This document shows, one piece after another, positions 45,857 through 58,106 of a stretch of 64,000 bases of DNA. A model generated the notes under the pieces. The model was not told the DNA's origin, searched no databases, and was given only the letters and a program-made list of their open reading frames with translations. The translations under genes and the position numbers were made by a program. Positions within the stretch are counted from its first letter, which is position 1. Each line of letters begins with the position of its first letter. This stretch comes from Lutispora thermophila DSM 19022 (GTDB lineage Bacteria; Bacillota; Clostridia; Lutisporales; Lutisporaceae). The stretch is taken from the NCBI RefSeq assembly GCF_900142105.1, contig NZ_FQZS01000006.1:186001-250000 (forward strand), in the 5' to 3' direction.

Positions 45857-47665
45857 ATGACTAGCGAGAGGCAAAAACACATAAGAAATTTTTGCATTAT
45901 TGCCCATATTGACCATGGTAAGTCAACTCTTGCAGATAGATTGATAGAAAAAACCGGAGTAGTAGCTCAAAGGGATATGGAATCTCAGATTTTAGATAAC
46001 ATGGATCTGGAGAAGGAGAGAGGCATAACTATAAAGCTTACTTCCGTAAGGTTGAAATATAAAGCTAATGATGGAGAAGAATATATTTTTAATCTTATTG
46101 ATACTCCAGGACATGTGGATTTTACCTATGAGGTATCAAGAAGTTTGGCTGCCTGCGAAGGAGCTATTGTTATCGTAGATGCTACTCAGGGTATAGAAGC
46201 TCAGACTTTAGCCAATGTATATTTGGCTTTGGATAATAATCTGGAGCTATATCCTGTTATAAATAAAATCGATTTGCCCAGTGCAGATCCTGAGAGAGTA
46301 AAAAAGGAGATTGAGGATGTAATAGGATTGGATACGGATAATGCTGCCTTGGTATCTGCCAAAGAAGGCATAGGGATAGATGAAGTTTTAGAAGGAATAG
46401 TCAAATATGTACCACATCCACAAGGCGATGAAGATGAGCCACTAAAGGCATTGATATTTGATTCATTATACGATAGTTATAAAGGAGTAATAACATATAT
46501 AAGAGTCTTTGACGGCAAGGTTAAGCCAGGAATGACCATAAGGATGATGTCTAGTGGAGCGGAGTATGAGGTTGTGGAAGTTGGAACATTTAATCCCGGT
46601 ATGACTCCATGCAGCGAGCTATTGGCCGGTGAAGTGGGATATATAACTGCAAGCATTAAAAATGTTAGAGATGTTCATGTAGGTGATACCATTACAGATG
46701 CAGAAAGACCTTGTTTAAATCCTCTGCCTGGATATAGAAAGGTTACTCCCATGGTATATTGCGGTATCTATCCAGCTGATGGAGCTGATTATGAAGATTT
46801 GAGAGATGCCTTGGAAAAGCTCCAATTAAATGATGCTGCTCTTTTGTTTGAAGCAGAAACTTCTGCTGCTTTAGGTTTTGGCTTCAGATGTGGATTTTTA
46901 GGATTGCTTCATATGGAAATAATACAGGAAAGATTAGAACGTGAATACAATCTTAATCTTATAACTACAGCTCCAAGTGTTATATATAATGTTGTAAAGA
47001 CCAATGGAGAAGTAATCCAAGTATCAAATCCTACCAATATGCCTCTGGCACAGGAAATTGATTATATGGAAGAACCTATTGTTGAAGCTTCCATAATGAC
47101 ACCCACTGAGTATGTTGGTACTATTATGGAGTTATGTCAAAACAGAAGAGGTAAATACAAGGATATGAAGTATATGGAGGAAACAAGGGCAATAATTACA
47201 TATGACCTTCCTTTAAATGAAATCATTTATGACTTTTTTGATGCTTTGAAATCAAGAACTAAGGGATATGCTTCTTTTGATTATGAGTTAAAAGGATATG
47301 AAAAATCTGATCTGGTAAAGCTTGATATATTGTTAAACGGAGAAACAGTGGATGCATTATCCTTTATAGTTCACAAGGAAAAAGCATATGCCAGAGGAAG
47401 AGCTATGGCAGAAAAGCTAAAGGAAGTAATCCCCAGACAAATGTTTGAGATTCCCATACAGGCAGCTATAGGTCAAAAGATAATAGCCAGAGAGACAGTT
47501 AAAGCATTAAGAAAAGATGTATTGGCAAAATGCTATGGGGGAGATATCACAAGAAAGAAAAAGCTTCTGGAAAAGCAAAAAGAAGGAAAGAAGAGGATGA
47601 GACAGATAGGAAGCGTGGAACTACCTCAGGAAGCTTTTATGTCAGTTCTTAAGCTAAATGATTAG
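45857..47665 (+). CDS. lepA: Elongation factor 4
   Basis: A 602-aa translational GTPase (EF4) that acts on ribosomes, with roles in initiation or back-translocation. G1 is [14 protein letters not shown] near residue 16, the switch region ERGITIKL, G3 DTPGHVDF and G4 NKIDLP. The LepA-specific C-terminal domain ends in [22 protein letters not shown], which is diagnostic. AAGGAGG precedes ATG 45857. Confidence 0.97.
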   Translation: MTSERQKHIRNFCIIAHIDHGKSTLADRLIEKTGVVAQRDMESQILDNMDLEKERGITIKLTSVRLKYKANDGEEYIFNLIDTPGHVDFTYEVSRSLAACEGAIVIVDATQGIEAQTLANVYLALDNNLELYPVINKIDLPSADPERVKKEIEDVIGLDTDNAALVSAKEGIGIDEVLEGIVKYVPHPQGDEDEPLKALIFDSLYDSYKGVITYIRVFDGKVKPGMTIRMMSSGAEYEVVEVGTFNPGMTPCSELLAGEVGYITASIKNVRDVHVGDTITDAERPCLNPLPGYRKVTPMVYCGIYPADGADYEDLRDALEKLQLNDAALLFEAETSAALGFGFRCGFLGLLHMEIIQERLEREYNLNLITTAPSVIYNVVKTNGEVIQVSNPTNMPLAQEIDYMEEPIVEASIMTPTEYVGTIMELCQNRRGKYKDMKYMEETRAIITYDLPLNEIIYDFFDALKSRTKGYASFDYELKGYEKSDLVKLDILLNGETVDALSFIVHKEKAYARGRAMAEKLKEVIPRQMFEIPIQAAIGQKIIARETVKALRKDVLAKCYGGDITRKKKLLEKQKEGKKRMRQIGSVELPQEAFMSVLKLND

Positions 47666-47674
47666 GTGATAGTA

Positions 47675-48799
47675 ATGAAAAATGTAGGTCTATACATCCA
47701 CATACCTTTCTGCATGAGAAAGTGTTTATACTGTGATTTCAATTCTTATTCCAATAAAGATATATATGAAAATTATTACATAGAGGCTTTGATAAAGGAA
47801 TTAAAGTATTATTTGGATGCACAGGAATATAGGTTTAGAACAATATTTATTGGTGGGGGTACCCCCACCATTATTAATCCTGAAAATATTGCGAAAATAA
47901 TGGAAACCATAGAAAAAAACATTGAAAAGGATGCAGAGATAACTATTGAATGCAATCCTGGTACAATTGATAAAAATAAAATAGATATATATAAAACTAT
48001 TGGAATAAACAGAATAAGCATTGGCTTGCAAGCTTGGCAGGATGATTTGCTGAAAGCAATAGGACGAATCCATAAAAGAGACGATTTTTTAAATAGCTTT
48101 AAGCTGTTTAGGGAACATGGCTTTAATAATATAAATGTTGATTTGATGTTCTCACTTCCGGGACAAAACATAGATATGTGGTTAGAAACTCTGGAAAATG
48201 TATGTGTATTAGGAGTTGAACATATATCCTGTTATAGCCTTATAGTGGAAGAAGGTACTCCAATACATAGACTTATCCAATCTGGAGAATTAAGAACTCC
48301 AGATGAGGATATGGATAGAGAAATGTATAGATTAGCAAAAAATACACTAGAAGCACATGGATTGAGGCAATATGAGATATCCAACTTTGCTAAAGAGGGT
48401 TTTTGTTGTGCACATAACTTAATCTACTGGAGGAATGAGGAATATATCGGGGTCGGTGCAGGAAGCCACTCTAAAATTGATAATAGAAGGTTCTGGAATT
48501 ATGAAGACTTAAATGTTTATATAAACTGTTTGCAGAAAGGAATACTGCCAATAAAGGATAGTGAAATCATCGGTTTTGAAGAAGAATTGTGGGAGACAAT
48601 AATACTTGGATTAAGGCTTAATTCTGGACTTAATATTTCTGAAATAAATAAGAAGTATAATATTAATTTTTTAAAGAGATATGAAGATACTATAAAAAAG
48701 TTAGAGGGAGATTTGCTGATAGTAAAAGAAGGTAATAGTATTAACCTTACTGATAAGGGCAGAGATTTATCCAATAGAGTTTTTATTGAATTCATGTAG
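47675..48799 (+). CDS. hemW: HemW-like radical SAM heme chaperone
   Basis: A 374-aa radical SAM protein. The cluster motif is C-x3-C-x2-C in PFCMRKCLYCDF (about residues 12-23); IFIGGGTPT and SIGLQAWQDDLL follow. It lacks the extra N-terminal features of true HemN, so HemW (heme delivery) is more likely than coproporphyrinogen dehydrogenase. It is placed between lepA and hrcA, as in many Firmicutes; AGGTGA precedes ATG 47675. Confidence 0.92.
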   Translation: MKNVGLYIHIPFCMRKCLYCDFNSYSNKDIYENYYIEALIKELKYYLDAQEYRFRTIFIGGGTPTIINPENIAKIMETIEKNIEKDAEITIECNPGTIDKNKIDIYKTIGINRISIGLQAWQDDLLKAIGRIHKRDDFLNSFKLFREHGFNNINVDLMFSLPGQNIDMWLETLENVCVLGVEHISCYSLIVEEGTPIHRLIQSGELRTPDEDMDREMYRLAKNTLEAHGLRQYEISNFAKEGFCCAHNLIYWRNEEYIGVGAGSHSKIDNRRFWNYEDLNVYINCLQKGILPIKDSEIIGFEEELWETIILGLRLNSGLNISEINKKYNINFLKRYEDTIKKLEGDLLIVKEGNSINLTDKGRDLSNRVFIEFM

Positions 48800-48820
48800 C
48801 AACAATTTTTGAAAATTCTA

Positions 48821-48886
48821 TTGACAAAAAAAAGCTACAGTGATATTTTAAAAGCAGATTTAGCACTCGATAGTGATGAGTGCTAA
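48821..48886 (+). promoter_or_regulatory. SigA promoter and CIRCE operator of the hrcA operon
   Basis: TTGACA (48821-48826), 17 bp, TATTTT (48844-48849) form a good SigA promoter. At the predicted start lies a perfect CIRCE element, TTAGCACTC-N9-GAGTGCTAA (48860-48886), the HrcA binding site. HrcA bound here would block transcription of hrcA-grpE-dnaK-dnaJ until heat stress. Confidence 0.97.
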
Positions 48887-48903
48887 CAAAGGTGGTGAAT
48901 TCT

Positions 48904-49944
48904 ATGTCCCTTGGAAGTCGAAAACAGCTTATCTTACAAGCAATAATTGAAGATTATATAAATACTGCAGAGCCTGTTGGTTCAAGAACAGTGTCAAAGA
49001 AGTATCTTAAGGATATAAGTCCAGCAACAATTAGAAATGAGATGGCTGATTTGGAAGAGATGGGGTATATAGAACAACCTCATACCTCGGCAGGCAGAGT
49101 ACCATCAGATAAAGGTTACAGATTATATGTAGATAGACTGATGGAACAAAAGACTATAGATTGGCATGATTATGAGTTTATCAGGAAAGAGTTTATGGAC
49201 ACTGTTGGAGAGATAGATAGGCTTATTAAACATGCTTCAAAGCTGCTGTCAGCCATGACTAAATATGCGTCTATTGCTATGGCACCTCAGTTCAAAAGAA
49301 CTTGCTTAAAGCATCTTCAGCTGATTAAGGTTGATAGTCATAACATACTTGCTGTTATTGTAACTGACGCAGGTATAATAAAAAACAGCGTTATAAGAAC
49401 TGATTCTGACATAGAGGTAGATGCACTTGAAAAGATATCAAACATGTTGAACCAAAAGCTTATAGGTTTGTCCATTGAAGAACTGGTTAACATGGACATT
49501 ACTAAAATAAACAGTGGGATAAATAATAATGAAGATTACAAGCAGGTGCTGACAAAAGTGTTGCCTGAGCTTTTGCAAGCTTTGAGATATTCAGAAAGGG
49601 CAGAGATATATTCAGATGGAGCAGCTAATCTACTTGATCTTCCTGAATACAGCGATGTACAAAAGGCCAAGGACTTTTTCAGCATTTTGGATAAAAATGA
49701 CATCCTTTATGAAATATTGAAGGATGTATCTGAAAAGACAACTGTAACAATTGGGAAGGAGAATAAAATACATCAATTGAAAGATTGCAGCATAATAACT
49801 GCCACATACAGTTATAACGGTAAAGTAATCGGTTCTATTGGCGTATTAGGTCCTACCAGAATGAATTATTCAAAGGTTATATCTATTGTAGATTGTCTAA
49901 CTCAGAATTTGAATGATATTTTGACAAAGATCATTAAAACATAG
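48904..49944 (+). CDS. hrcA: Heat-inducible repressor HrcA
   Basis: A 346-aa repressor of class I heat-shock genes that binds CIRCE. The N-terminal winged helix holds EPVGSRTVSKKYLKDISPATIRNEM-type residues (about 25-50) and the GRVPSDKGYRLYVD segment follows. AAAGGTGGTG lies six bases before ATG 48904; an upstream in-frame start at 48880 lies within CIRCE and is unlikely. It is the first gene of the operon. Confidence 0.97.
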   Translation: MSLGSRKQLILQAIIEDYINTAEPVGSRTVSKKYLKDISPATIRNEMADLEEMGYIEQPHTSAGRVPSDKGYRLYVDRLMEQKTIDWHDYEFIRKEFMDTVGEIDRLIKHASKLLSAMTKYASIAMAPQFKRTCLKHLQLIKVDSHNILAVIVTDAGIIKNSVIRTDSDIEVDALEKISNMLNQKLIGLSIEELVNMDITKINSGINNNEDYKQVLTKVLPELLQALRYSERAEIYSDGAANLLDLPEYSDVQKAKDFFSILDKNDILYEILKDVSEKTTVTIGKENKIHQLKDCSIITATYSYNGKVIGSIGVLGPTRMNYSKVISIVDCLTQNLNDILTKIIKT

Positions 49945-49976
49945 ACAAAATATAAAATTGATAGGTGGGCTGATAG

Positions 49977-50582
49977 ATGAAAAAAAAGCAAGAGACAGAA
50001 TTAAAGAGCAATGATAACAATGAAATTAAAGGGCAAGAAGAGGAAATGGAGGAAAGCAGTTGTGAGCATAACAACGAAGAGACTTCCAGTGAAATGGAAA
50101 AAATGAAAGAAGAACTAAAGGCAAAGGAAGAGAAAATAAAGGAATATGAAGCCTTTATTGAGGAGCAAAAAGATAGACATCTAAGGCTTCAGGCAGATTT
50201 TGACAACTATAGAAAGAGAGTAGCAAGAGAAAGGGAAGAGATATTTGTAGCCGCATTGGAAGACATAATGACTCAATTGCTACCTACAATAGATAACTTT
50301 GATAGAGCTCTCGATTCCTTTAGATCCGCTGATTTAGATAGCAAGTACATTGAAGGACTTGAAATGATTTATAAGGAATTTGTATCTACTCTGCAAAAAA
50401 ATGGCCTTGAAGAAATTGAAGCTCTCAACTGTGAATTTGATCCCAATAAGCACCATGCTGTGATGCAGGTTGAAGCAAATGAAGAAGATGACAATAAAGT
50501 AAAGGAAGTTTTCCAGAAAGGTTACACGCTCAAAAGCAAAGTCATAAGACCTGCTATGGTGAAAGTAGCAGTCAAGAATTAA
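49977..50582 (+). CDS. grpE: GrpE nucleotide-exchange factor
   Basis: A 201-aa cochaperone that releases ADP from DnaK. A long charged N-terminal region (about 1-60, rich in Glu and Lys) leads to the coiled coil with RLQADFDNYRKRVARERE near residue 72, then LLPTIDNFDRAL and the beta domain ending in VIRPAMVKVAV. It is the second gene of the hrcA operon. Confidence 0.97.
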   Translation: MKKKQETELKSNDNNEIKGQEEEMEESSCEHNNEETSSEMEKMKEELKAKEEKIKEYEAFIEEQKDRHLRLQADFDNYRKRVAREREEIFVAALEDIMTQLLPTIDNFDRALDSFRSADLDSKYIEGLEMIYKEFVSTLQKNGLEEIEALNCEFDPNKHHAVMQVEANEEDDNKVKEVFQKGYTLKSKVIRPAMVKVAVKN

Positions 50583-50617
50583 AATCAAATTGTAGATCAT
50601 GAGGAGGATGAATATAA

Positions 50618-52441
<1,824 letters not shown>

Positions 52442-52470
52442 TACTTACCCCTCTGCAAGGTGGTGTAAAC

Positions 52471-53628
52471 ATGGCGGTTAAAAAGGATTATTATGAGGTT
52501 TTAGAAGTAGATAAAAATGCATCGGAAGAAGATATAAAACGAGCATATAGAAGACTGGCAAAAAAATATCATCCTGACCTTAATCCGGGAGATAAGGAAG
52601 CAGAAGCCAAATTCAAGGAAATAAATGAAGCCTATGAAGTTTTGTGTGATAAGGAAAAAAGAGCAAAATATGATCAGTTCGGGCATTCTGCTTTTGATCC
52701 TAACGGTTTTGGTGGCGGAGGATTCGGCGGATTCGGAGACTTTACCGGTGGATTCGGAGATATTGGAGATATATTTGAAACATTTTTCGGCGGAGGATTT
52801 GGATTTTCAACATCCTCAAGCCGCAGAAGATCAGGGCCAAGAAGAGGTAGCGATCTGAAATATGAATTGGAGATTGACTTTGAGGATGCAGTTTTTGGAG
52901 TAAAAAAAGAAATAAGCGTAACAAGAGATGAAACCTGTCCAAGTTGCAAAGGATCGGGCGCTAAGGACGATTCTAGTATTGAAACATGTAGAACCTGTGG
53001 AGGTTCAGGTGAAGTAAGACATATACAGAATTCACCTTTAGGGAGAATTGTTAATGTAAGGACCTGCGAATCGTGCCATGGAGAAGGGAAAATAATAAAG
53101 AATCCATGTTCATCTTGCCTTGGTAGAGGAATAGTTAGGAAAACCAGAAAGATAACTATAGATATACCCGCAGGTGTAGATGATGGTTCTATCCTTACTT
53201 TAAGAGGTGAGGGAGAACCTGGCCAAAAAGGTGGTCCAAATGGAGACCTATATGTGTACCTGAAGGTTAAACCACATAAGTTGTTCAAAAGAGATGGTGC
53301 AGACTTGTTTTGCGAGATACCCATAAGCTTTGCAAAAGCTGCTTTGGGAGGGAGCATTTCTGTACCAACTCTTGAAGGAAATGTTGATTATACTATTGAA
53401 GAAGGTACCCAAACAGGAACAACATTTAAGTTAAAGGGTAAAGGAGTAAAGAATCTGAAACGAAATACCAAAGGAGACTTGTATTTTACAGTTAAAGTGG
53501 AGGTACCAAAACGACTAAGCGAAAAGCAGAAAGAACTTCTCAAGCAATTTGCGGAAGCAAGTGGTGAGACTATTGGTGATTCTGGCAAATCCTTCTTTGG
53601 AAAAGTAAGAGATGCTTTCGGAAAATAA
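52471..53628 (+). CDS. dnaJ: Chaperone DnaJ (Hsp40)
   Basis: A 385-aa type I Hsp40. The J domain (about 5-70) has the HPD motif in KKYHPDL; a glycine-phenylalanine-rich stretch follows (about 75-115). The zinc region has four repeats [24 protein letters not shown] and CSSCLGRG. The substrate-binding C-terminal domains complete it. It closes the operon ahead of a terminator. Confidence 0.99.
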   Translation: MAVKKDYYEVLEVDKNASEEDIKRAYRRLAKKYHPDLNPGDKEAEAKFKEINEAYEVLCDKEKRAKYDQFGHSAFDPNGFGGGGFGGFGDFTGGFGDIGDIFETFFGGGFGFSTSSSRRRSGPRRGSDLKYELEIDFEDAVFGVKKEISVTRDETCPSCKGSGAKDDSSIETCRTCGGSGEVRHIQNSPLGRIVNVRTCESCHGEGKIIKNPCSSCLGRGIVRKTRKITIDIPAGVDDGSILTLRGEGEPGQKGGPNGDLYVYLKVKPHKLFKRDGADLFCEIPISFAKAALGGSISVPTLEGNVDYTIEEGTQTGTTFKLKGKGVKNLKRNTKGDLYFTVKVEVPKRLSEKQKELLKQFAEASGETIGDSGKSFFGKVRDAFGK

Positions 53629-53654
53629 GCAGCATAATAATTAATCACATAGGT

Positions 53655-53683
53655 AAGCAGCCATCCGTATATGGCTGCTTTTG
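53655..53683 (+). terminator. Terminator of the heat-shock operon
   Basis: AAGCAGCCAT (53655-53664) pairs perfectly with ATGGCTGCTT (53671-53680) around a 6-nt loop and is followed by TTGCT. Confidence 0.8.
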
Positions 53684-53694
53684 CTATAATACTT

Positions 53695-53790
53695 AGAAAA
53701 GTATAAATTCCTTTGGAGTTTATATTCAGTGGAACAGGTATGAAAGGTTTTCTTGATAGTTAAAACGCTTCCAAAGGAAGCCTTTCTTAA
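53695..53790 (+). repeat. Dispersed intergenic repeat copy 4
   Basis: The left half resembles copy 3 (TTTGGAGTTTA, ATTCAGTGGAACA). The right half can fold as a 12-bp stem with G-U pairs (AAAGGTTTTCTT with AAGGAAGCCTTT) and holds the small GCTTCC-AAA-GGAAGC hairpin. A 21-nt word at 53763-53783 recurs exactly, inverted, at 35062-35082. Confidence 0.7.
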
Positions 53791-53879
53791 CATTTACACA
53801 ATGTATATATTGTAAAGCAAGTTACAATTATATATAATAAGTATTCAGAATCAAAATATTAAAATTGGAGAGAGAAAAG

Positions 53880-54818
53880 ATGAATTACATAGAAATCACT
53901 ATACTGACAACTACAGAAGCCAGCGAAGCCGTATCATTTTTGCTTGAGGATGTAGGGGCTTCAGGCATAGCTATTGAAGATCCAAATGATTTTATTTTAT
54001 TAAATAAAAATGAAACAGCTTGGGATTATGTAGAGCCTGATTTAATTGAGGCAATGGGAAAGGATGTAAAAGTAAAGGGCTACTTTCCTGAAACCATTTA
54101 CACTGATGAGATAAAATCAAAAATAAAGCAAAGGGTAGATTCTCTAACGGATTTCGGTCTTAACAAAGGTAAGGGAGAAGTAAACACCAGAGTTGTAAAG
54201 GAAGAAGATTGGGCAAATGCATGGAAGAAGTATTTTAAACCTTTTAAAGCAGGGGAAAGAATAGTAGTAAAACCTACGTGGGAGGAATATGAAGCTGATG
54301 ACGATGACATTATAGTCCAGATTGATCCGGGAATGGCTTTTGGTACAGGAAATCATGAAACTACATTGATGTGTATCAAGCTATTGGAGAAGTATGTAAA
54401 AAAAGGATGTAGAGTATATGATGTTGGATGCGGTTCCGGGATTTTGGGTATAACTGCGGCAAAGTTAGGAGCGGAAAGAGTTCTTTGTGTAGATCTGGAT
54501 GAGGTTGCATGCAAATCTGCTATTGAGAATGTAAGAGTTAATGAGGAAGAAAGCAAAATAGTAGTAAAAAACTCAAATTTACTGGATGTGGCATCTGAAA
54601 AAGCAGACTTGATAGTTGCAAATATTATTGCAGATATAATAATATCTTTTACTCCGCAGGCCATCAATTTTCTAAAGGATGACGGCATATTCATATCATC
54701 CGGCATAATATTGGACAGACAAGATGATGTAGTTAATGCATTGAAAGAGCATCAGTTCTCTATTTTAGAAATTTCCCAAATGGGAGAATGGTGCGCAATA
54801 GCTGCAAAGAGGGGTTAG
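53880..54818 (+). CDS. prmA: Ribosomal protein L11 methyltransferase
   Basis: A 312-aa SAM-dependent methyltransferase that trimethylates ribosomal protein uL11. The N-terminal substrate-recognition domain covers about 1-100, and the catalytic domain has DPGMAFGTGNHETT near residue 150 and VGCGSGILGITAAKLGA near 182. ATG 53880 is chosen with GGAGAG upstream; an in-frame TTG five codons earlier overlaps that site. It is followed two bases later by rsmE. Confidence 0.95.
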   Translation: MNYIEITILTTTEASEAVSFLLEDVGASGIAIEDPNDFILLNKNETAWDYVEPDLIEAMGKDVKVKGYFPETIYTDEIKSKIKQRVDSLTDFGLNKGKGEVNTRVVKEEDWANAWKKYFKPFKAGERIVVKPTWEEYEADDDDIIVQIDPGMAFGTGNHETTLMCIKLLEKYVKKGCRVYDVGCGSGILGITAAKLGAERVLCVDLDEVACKSAIENVRVNEEESKIVVKNSNLLDVASEKADLIVANIIADIIISFTPQAINFLKDDGIFISSGIILDRQDDVVNALKEHQFSILEISQMGEWCAIAAKRG

Positions 54819-54819
54819 T

Positions 54820-55557
54820 ATGCATCGCTTTTTTGTTGATATAGAGAATATAAAAAAGGATACAATTGATGTCACTGGGGAAGATGTAAACCATATTTCA
54901 AAGGTATTGAGGTTAAGAATAGGTGACAGCATAGTTTTGTGTGATGGCCATGGTATGGATTATTATGTATCAATAGAAGGTATGGATAAGCATGAAGTAA
55001 GGACAAGAATATTGAGTAAAGAACCTTCTAAGACAGAGCCCAAAATAAACGTTGTTCTCTATCAAGGCATTCCGAAAAGTGCTAAGATGGATGTTATAAT
55101 TCAAAAGTGTACTGAGTTGGGAATAAGTCAAATAGTTCCGGTTATTAATGCTAGAAGCGTGGTAAAGCTTTCAGACGAAAAAGATGAAAGGAAAAAAGTG
55201 GAGAGATGGCAGAGAATTGCTTTGGAAGCAGCAAAACAAAGTCAAAGAGGGAAGGTGCCAAAGGTAGAAATGCCTATAGCATATGAAGAAGCATTGAAAA
55301 ATGTAGCCCATTTGGATTTGTCTGTAATGCCTTATGAATTGGAAAAGAACAATAAATTAAAAAATATTATACGCGGGAAAATTATTAACAGCATAGGTAT
55401 TTTTATTGGGCCTGAAGGCGGTTATGAAGATGAAGAAATATATTCAGCTGTAGAAAGAGATATTGTACCTGTAACACTGGGGCCAAGGATTTTGAGAACT
55501 GAGACTGCAGGGTCAACGGTATTAAGCTGTGTAATGTATGAGCTTGATGAGATGTAA
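54820..55557 (+). CDS. rsmE: 16S rRNA m3U1498 methyltransferase
   Basis: A 245-aa SPOUT-family enzyme that methylates U1498 of 16S rRNA. An N-terminal PUA-like domain (about 1-70) is followed by the knotted domain with IIQKCTELGISQIVPV, the IGPEGGYEDEEI loop near residue 195 and LGPRILRTETA. It is tightly coupled to prmA (one base between stop and start). Confidence 0.95.
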   Translation: MHRFFVDIENIKKDTIDVTGEDVNHISKVLRLRIGDSIVLCDGHGMDYYVSIEGMDKHEVRTRILSKEPSKTEPKINVVLYQGIPKSAKMDVIIQKCTELGISQIVPVINARSVVKLSDEKDERKKVERWQRIALEAAKQSQRGKVPKVEMPIAYEEALKNVAHLDLSVMPYELEKNNKLKNIIRGKIINSIGIFIGPEGGYEDEEIYSAVERDIVPVTLGPRILRTETAGSTVLSCVMYELDEM

Positions 55558-55575
55558 TAAATTGGAGGAAAAACA

Positions 55576-56883
55576 TTGAATAAGGTAGCTTTTTATACTT
55601 TAGGATGTAAAGTAAATCAATATGAAACAGAGGCCATGATGGAGGCCTTTGAGAATGCAGGCTATGAAATTGTTGAATACGATGGATATTCGGATATTTA
55701 TATCATAAACACTTGCACTGTAACTAATATTGGTGACAGAAAATCACGACAAATCATTAGGAGAGCTTTGGATCATAATCCGGAGGCCTTTATTGCGGTT
55801 GTGGGTTGCTATTCTCAGATAGCTCCTCAGGAGATACTGGAAATTCCTGGAGTTAAGCTTGTTGTGGGTACCAGTGAACGATCTAGAATAGTTGAATTGG
55901 TAGAAGAAGCGCATAACATGGACAAAAAGGTAAGCGTAGTGGGCAACATAATGGAAATAGAAGAATTCGAAGATATGGCTATAAGAAATTATAAAAGCAG
56001 GTCCAGAGCATTTATAAAAATACAAGAGGGATGTGAACAATATTGTACTTACTGTATAATACCTTATGCAAGAGGCCGAATAAGAAGTAGAAAGCCGGAA
56101 AATATAGTAAATGAAGTAAAGATTCTTGCGGAGAATGGGTATAAGGAAATAGTGCTTACAGGGATACATGTAGGTTCCTATGGCAAAGATTTGGGTGATG
56201 TTGTATTGATGGACATAATCAATATGGTTCATGAAATAGATGGAATTGAAAGATTAAGGATGAGTTCTGTAGATCCTATGACCTTTGATGACAAATTTAT
56301 AGCCAATCTCCCAAGGCTTCATAAGCTGTGCAGACATTTCCATTTATCTTTACAAAGCGGTTGCGATGAAACTCTGAAAAGAATGAACAGGAAATATACT
56401 ACCCAGCAGTACAGGGAAGTAGTAAGCAAATTAAGAAACATATATCCTGATGTTGGAATTACAACTGATATAATAGTAGGATTTCCCGGAGAAACAGATG
56501 AGGAATTCAAGAAAACTGTAGAGTTTGTTGAAGAGATGTCCTTTAGCAGTATGCATGTTTTCAAGTTTTCTCCAAGGAAGGGAACTCCAGCTGCAAAATT
56601 TAAGGGACAGGTGAACCCAAAAGTTAAGGACGAAAGAAGCAAGATTATTTCTGAAATCGCCCATAAAAATCATATTAAATTTATGAATAACATGATAGGT
56701 AAATCCTTTAAGGTTTTATATGAAGAAAAAATTGATGATGCGAGCAATTATTATGAAGGTCTTACAGATAATTATATTAGAGTAAAAGCTGAAACTGCAT
56801 ATGATATAAAGGGTGAGATTATTAATACTCGTCTTGTAGATATTGAAGGAGACATAATGATAGGGTATCTGGAAAAGATTTGA
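55576..56883 (+). CDS. mtaB: tRNA t6A37 methylthiotransferase
   Basis: A 435-aa radical SAM methylthiotransferase that makes ms2t6A at position 37 of tRNAs. The N-terminal UPF0004 domain has three cluster cysteines (TLGCKVN at residue 11, NTCTV near 47, VVGCYSQ near 81). The radical SAM motif is C-x3-C-x2-C in GCEQYCTYCIIP near 156. The C-terminal TRAM domain covers about 370-435. KVNQYE rather than the MiaB pattern favours MtaB. TTG 55576 has GGAGG at seven bases. Confidence 0.93.
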   Translation: MNKVAFYTLGCKVNQYETEAMMEAFENAGYEIVEYDGYSDIYIINTCTVTNIGDRKSRQIIRRALDHNPEAFIAVVGCYSQIAPQEILEIPGVKLVVGTSERSRIVELVEEAHNMDKKVSVVGNIMEIEEFEDMAIRNYKSRSRAFIKIQEGCEQYCTYCIIPYARGRIRSRKPENIVNEVKILAENGYKEIVLTGIHVGSYGKDLGDVVLMDIINMVHEIDGIERLRMSSVDPMTFDDKFIANLPRLHKLCRHFHLSLQSGCDETLKRMNRKYTTQQYREVVSKLRNIYPDVGITTDIIVGFPGETDEEFKKTVEFVEEMSFSSMHVFKFSPRKGTPAAKFKGQVNPKVKDERSKIISEIAHKNHIKFMNNMIGKSFKVLYEEKIDDASNYYEGLTDNYIRVKAETAYDIKGEIINTRLVDIEGDIMIGYLEKI

Positions 56884-56949
56884 TAAATAGAAGGATTTTT
56901 TAACATTTTGTTGAATATTTCTCTAGGCCTATTTAGGGAGGTGATATAT

Positions 56950-57294
56950 ATGGAAAACTGTATATTTTGCAAAATTGTGAAGGGTGAAATACCTTGCAAT
57001 AAGGTATATGAGGATGATAAGGTTATTGCATTTAATGATATTAATCCGGAAGCTCCGGTTCATGTTCTCGTTGTTCCCAAGACTCATATTAAATCCATTA
57101 TGGATTTAAGTGGAGATGAACATCAACTCATCAGCCATGTATTCAAAGTTATCTCAGAAATTGCTAAAGATCTTAAGCTTTCAGAGAAAGGATTTAGGAT
57201 AGTGAATAATATTGGGGAAGACGGAGGTCAGACTGTTCCTCATATACATTTTCACATTTTAGGTGGTAGGTCTATGCAATGGCCACCAGGATAA
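56950..57294 (+). CDS. HIT-family nucleotide hydrolase
   Basis: A 114-aa histidine-triad protein of the Hint type (purine nucleoside phosphoramidase or Ap4A-related). CIFCKIVKGEIPC at the start and the catalytic HIHFHILGG near residue 101 are diagnostic. GGAGGTG lies six bases before ATG 56950. It follows mtaB and precedes rpsU, a conserved order. Confidence 0.95.
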   Translation: MENCIFCKIVKGEIPCNKVYEDDKVIAFNDINPEAPVHVLVVPKTHIKSIMDLSGDEHQLISHVFKVISEIAKDLKLSEKGFRIVNNIGEDGGQTVPHIHFHILGGRSMQWPPG

Positions 57295-57311
57295 AATACA
57301 GAAACCTTTTA

Positions 57312-57341
57312 TTGACACCTAATTAGCATGTACTGTATAAT
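57312..57341 (+). promoter_or_regulatory. SigA promoter of rpsU-yqeY
   Basis: TTGACA (57312-57317) and TATAAT (57336-57341), both perfect hexamers, are 18 bp apart, about 85 bp ahead of rpsU. Confidence 0.8.
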
Positions 57342-57424
57342 AAAATATGTGTTTAATTTATCCCACTTTTTATGCAGTTTATTTTAACCTAATGATTGTT
57401 ACCAGCGGAGGGAGGGTGAGTTAG

Positions 57425-57601
57425 ATGTCTGAAATAAGAGTTGGCGAAAACGAGTCTTTGGAAAGCGCATTGAGAAGATTTAAAAAGAAATGTGCTAGGG
57501 CTGGAGTATTAGCTGAAGTTAGAAAAAGAGAACACTATGAAAAGCCAAGCGTAAGAAGAAAGAAAAAATCCGAAGCAGCTAGAAAGAGAAAGTTTAAATA
57601 A
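57425..57601 (+). CDS. rpsU: 30S ribosomal protein bS21
   Basis: A 58-aa basic ribosomal protein. The sequence begins [20 protein letters not shown] and ends in a [11 protein letters not shown] tail, the standard S21 pattern. GGAGGG precedes ATG 57425. It lies 21 bp ahead of yqeY, with which it is normally cotranscribed in Firmicutes. Confidence 0.97.
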   Translation: MSEIRVGENESLESALRRFKKKCARAGVLAEVRKREHYEKPSVRRKKKSEAARKRKFK

Positions 57602-57622
57602 ATATAAAAAGGGATGATTTAA

Positions 57623-58066
57623 ATGTCTCTGAAGCAATTATTGCAAGATGATTTGAAAGCTGCAATGAAAGATAAAGATAACATTAGGAAGAATGTTATA
57701 ACTATGGTCAGAGCAGGAATACTTCAAATTGAAAAAGACAAAAAAATAGAACTTGACGATGAGGGTGTTCTTGAAGTTATTGCAAAAGCCGTAAAGCAAA
57801 GGAAAGATGCTTTACCTGAGTATGAAAAAGGCGGTAGAACTGACCTAGTTGAAAATTTAAAAAGGGAAATAGATATATTGATGGCCTACCTTCCTCAGCA
57901 GCTTAGTGAAGATGAGTTAGACAATATTGTTACTCAGACCATATATGAAGTTGGAGCACAAAGTGCCCAAGATATAGGCAGAGTAATGAAGGCTCTTATG
58001 CCAAAGGTTAAAGGCAGAGCAGATGGAAGATTGGTAAACGAATTAGTGAAAAAGCATTTAAATTAA
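57623..58066 (+). CDS. yqeY: GatB/YqeY-domain protein
   Basis: A 147-aa helical protein with the YqeY fold related to the tail domain of GatB, thought to act with tRNA. KDNIRKNVITMVRAGI near residue 21 and YLPQQLSEDEL near 92 and the closing GRADGRLVNELVKKHL are typical. It is the last chromosomal gene before the prophage; its downstream neighbours have been displaced. Confidence 0.92.
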   Translation: MSLKQLLQDDLKAAMKDKDNIRKNVITMVRAGILQIEKDKKIELDDEGVLEVIAKAVKQRKDALPEYEKGGRTDLVENLKREIDILMAYLPQQLSEDELDNIVTQTIYEVGAQSAQDIGRVMKALMPKVKGRADGRLVNELVKKHLN

Positions 58067-58081
58067 ATCTGATTGATAAAC

Positions 58082-58106
58082 CTGAAATCTAATCCATAGA
58101 TTTCAG
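58082..58106 (+). terminator. Hairpin after yqeY, at the prophage junction
   Basis: CTGAAATCTA and TAGATTTCAG form a perfect 10-bp stem with loop ATCCA. The T run expected of a terminator is missing because the next base begins the TGTACTC prophage end, so insertion probably separated the stem from its T tract. Confidence 0.6.

Noticed and set aside
52674-53357. Long minus-strand reading frame opposite dnaJ
   Set aside because: It is the antisense shadow of the Gly- and Cys-rich dnaJ coding sequence, with no ribosome site.
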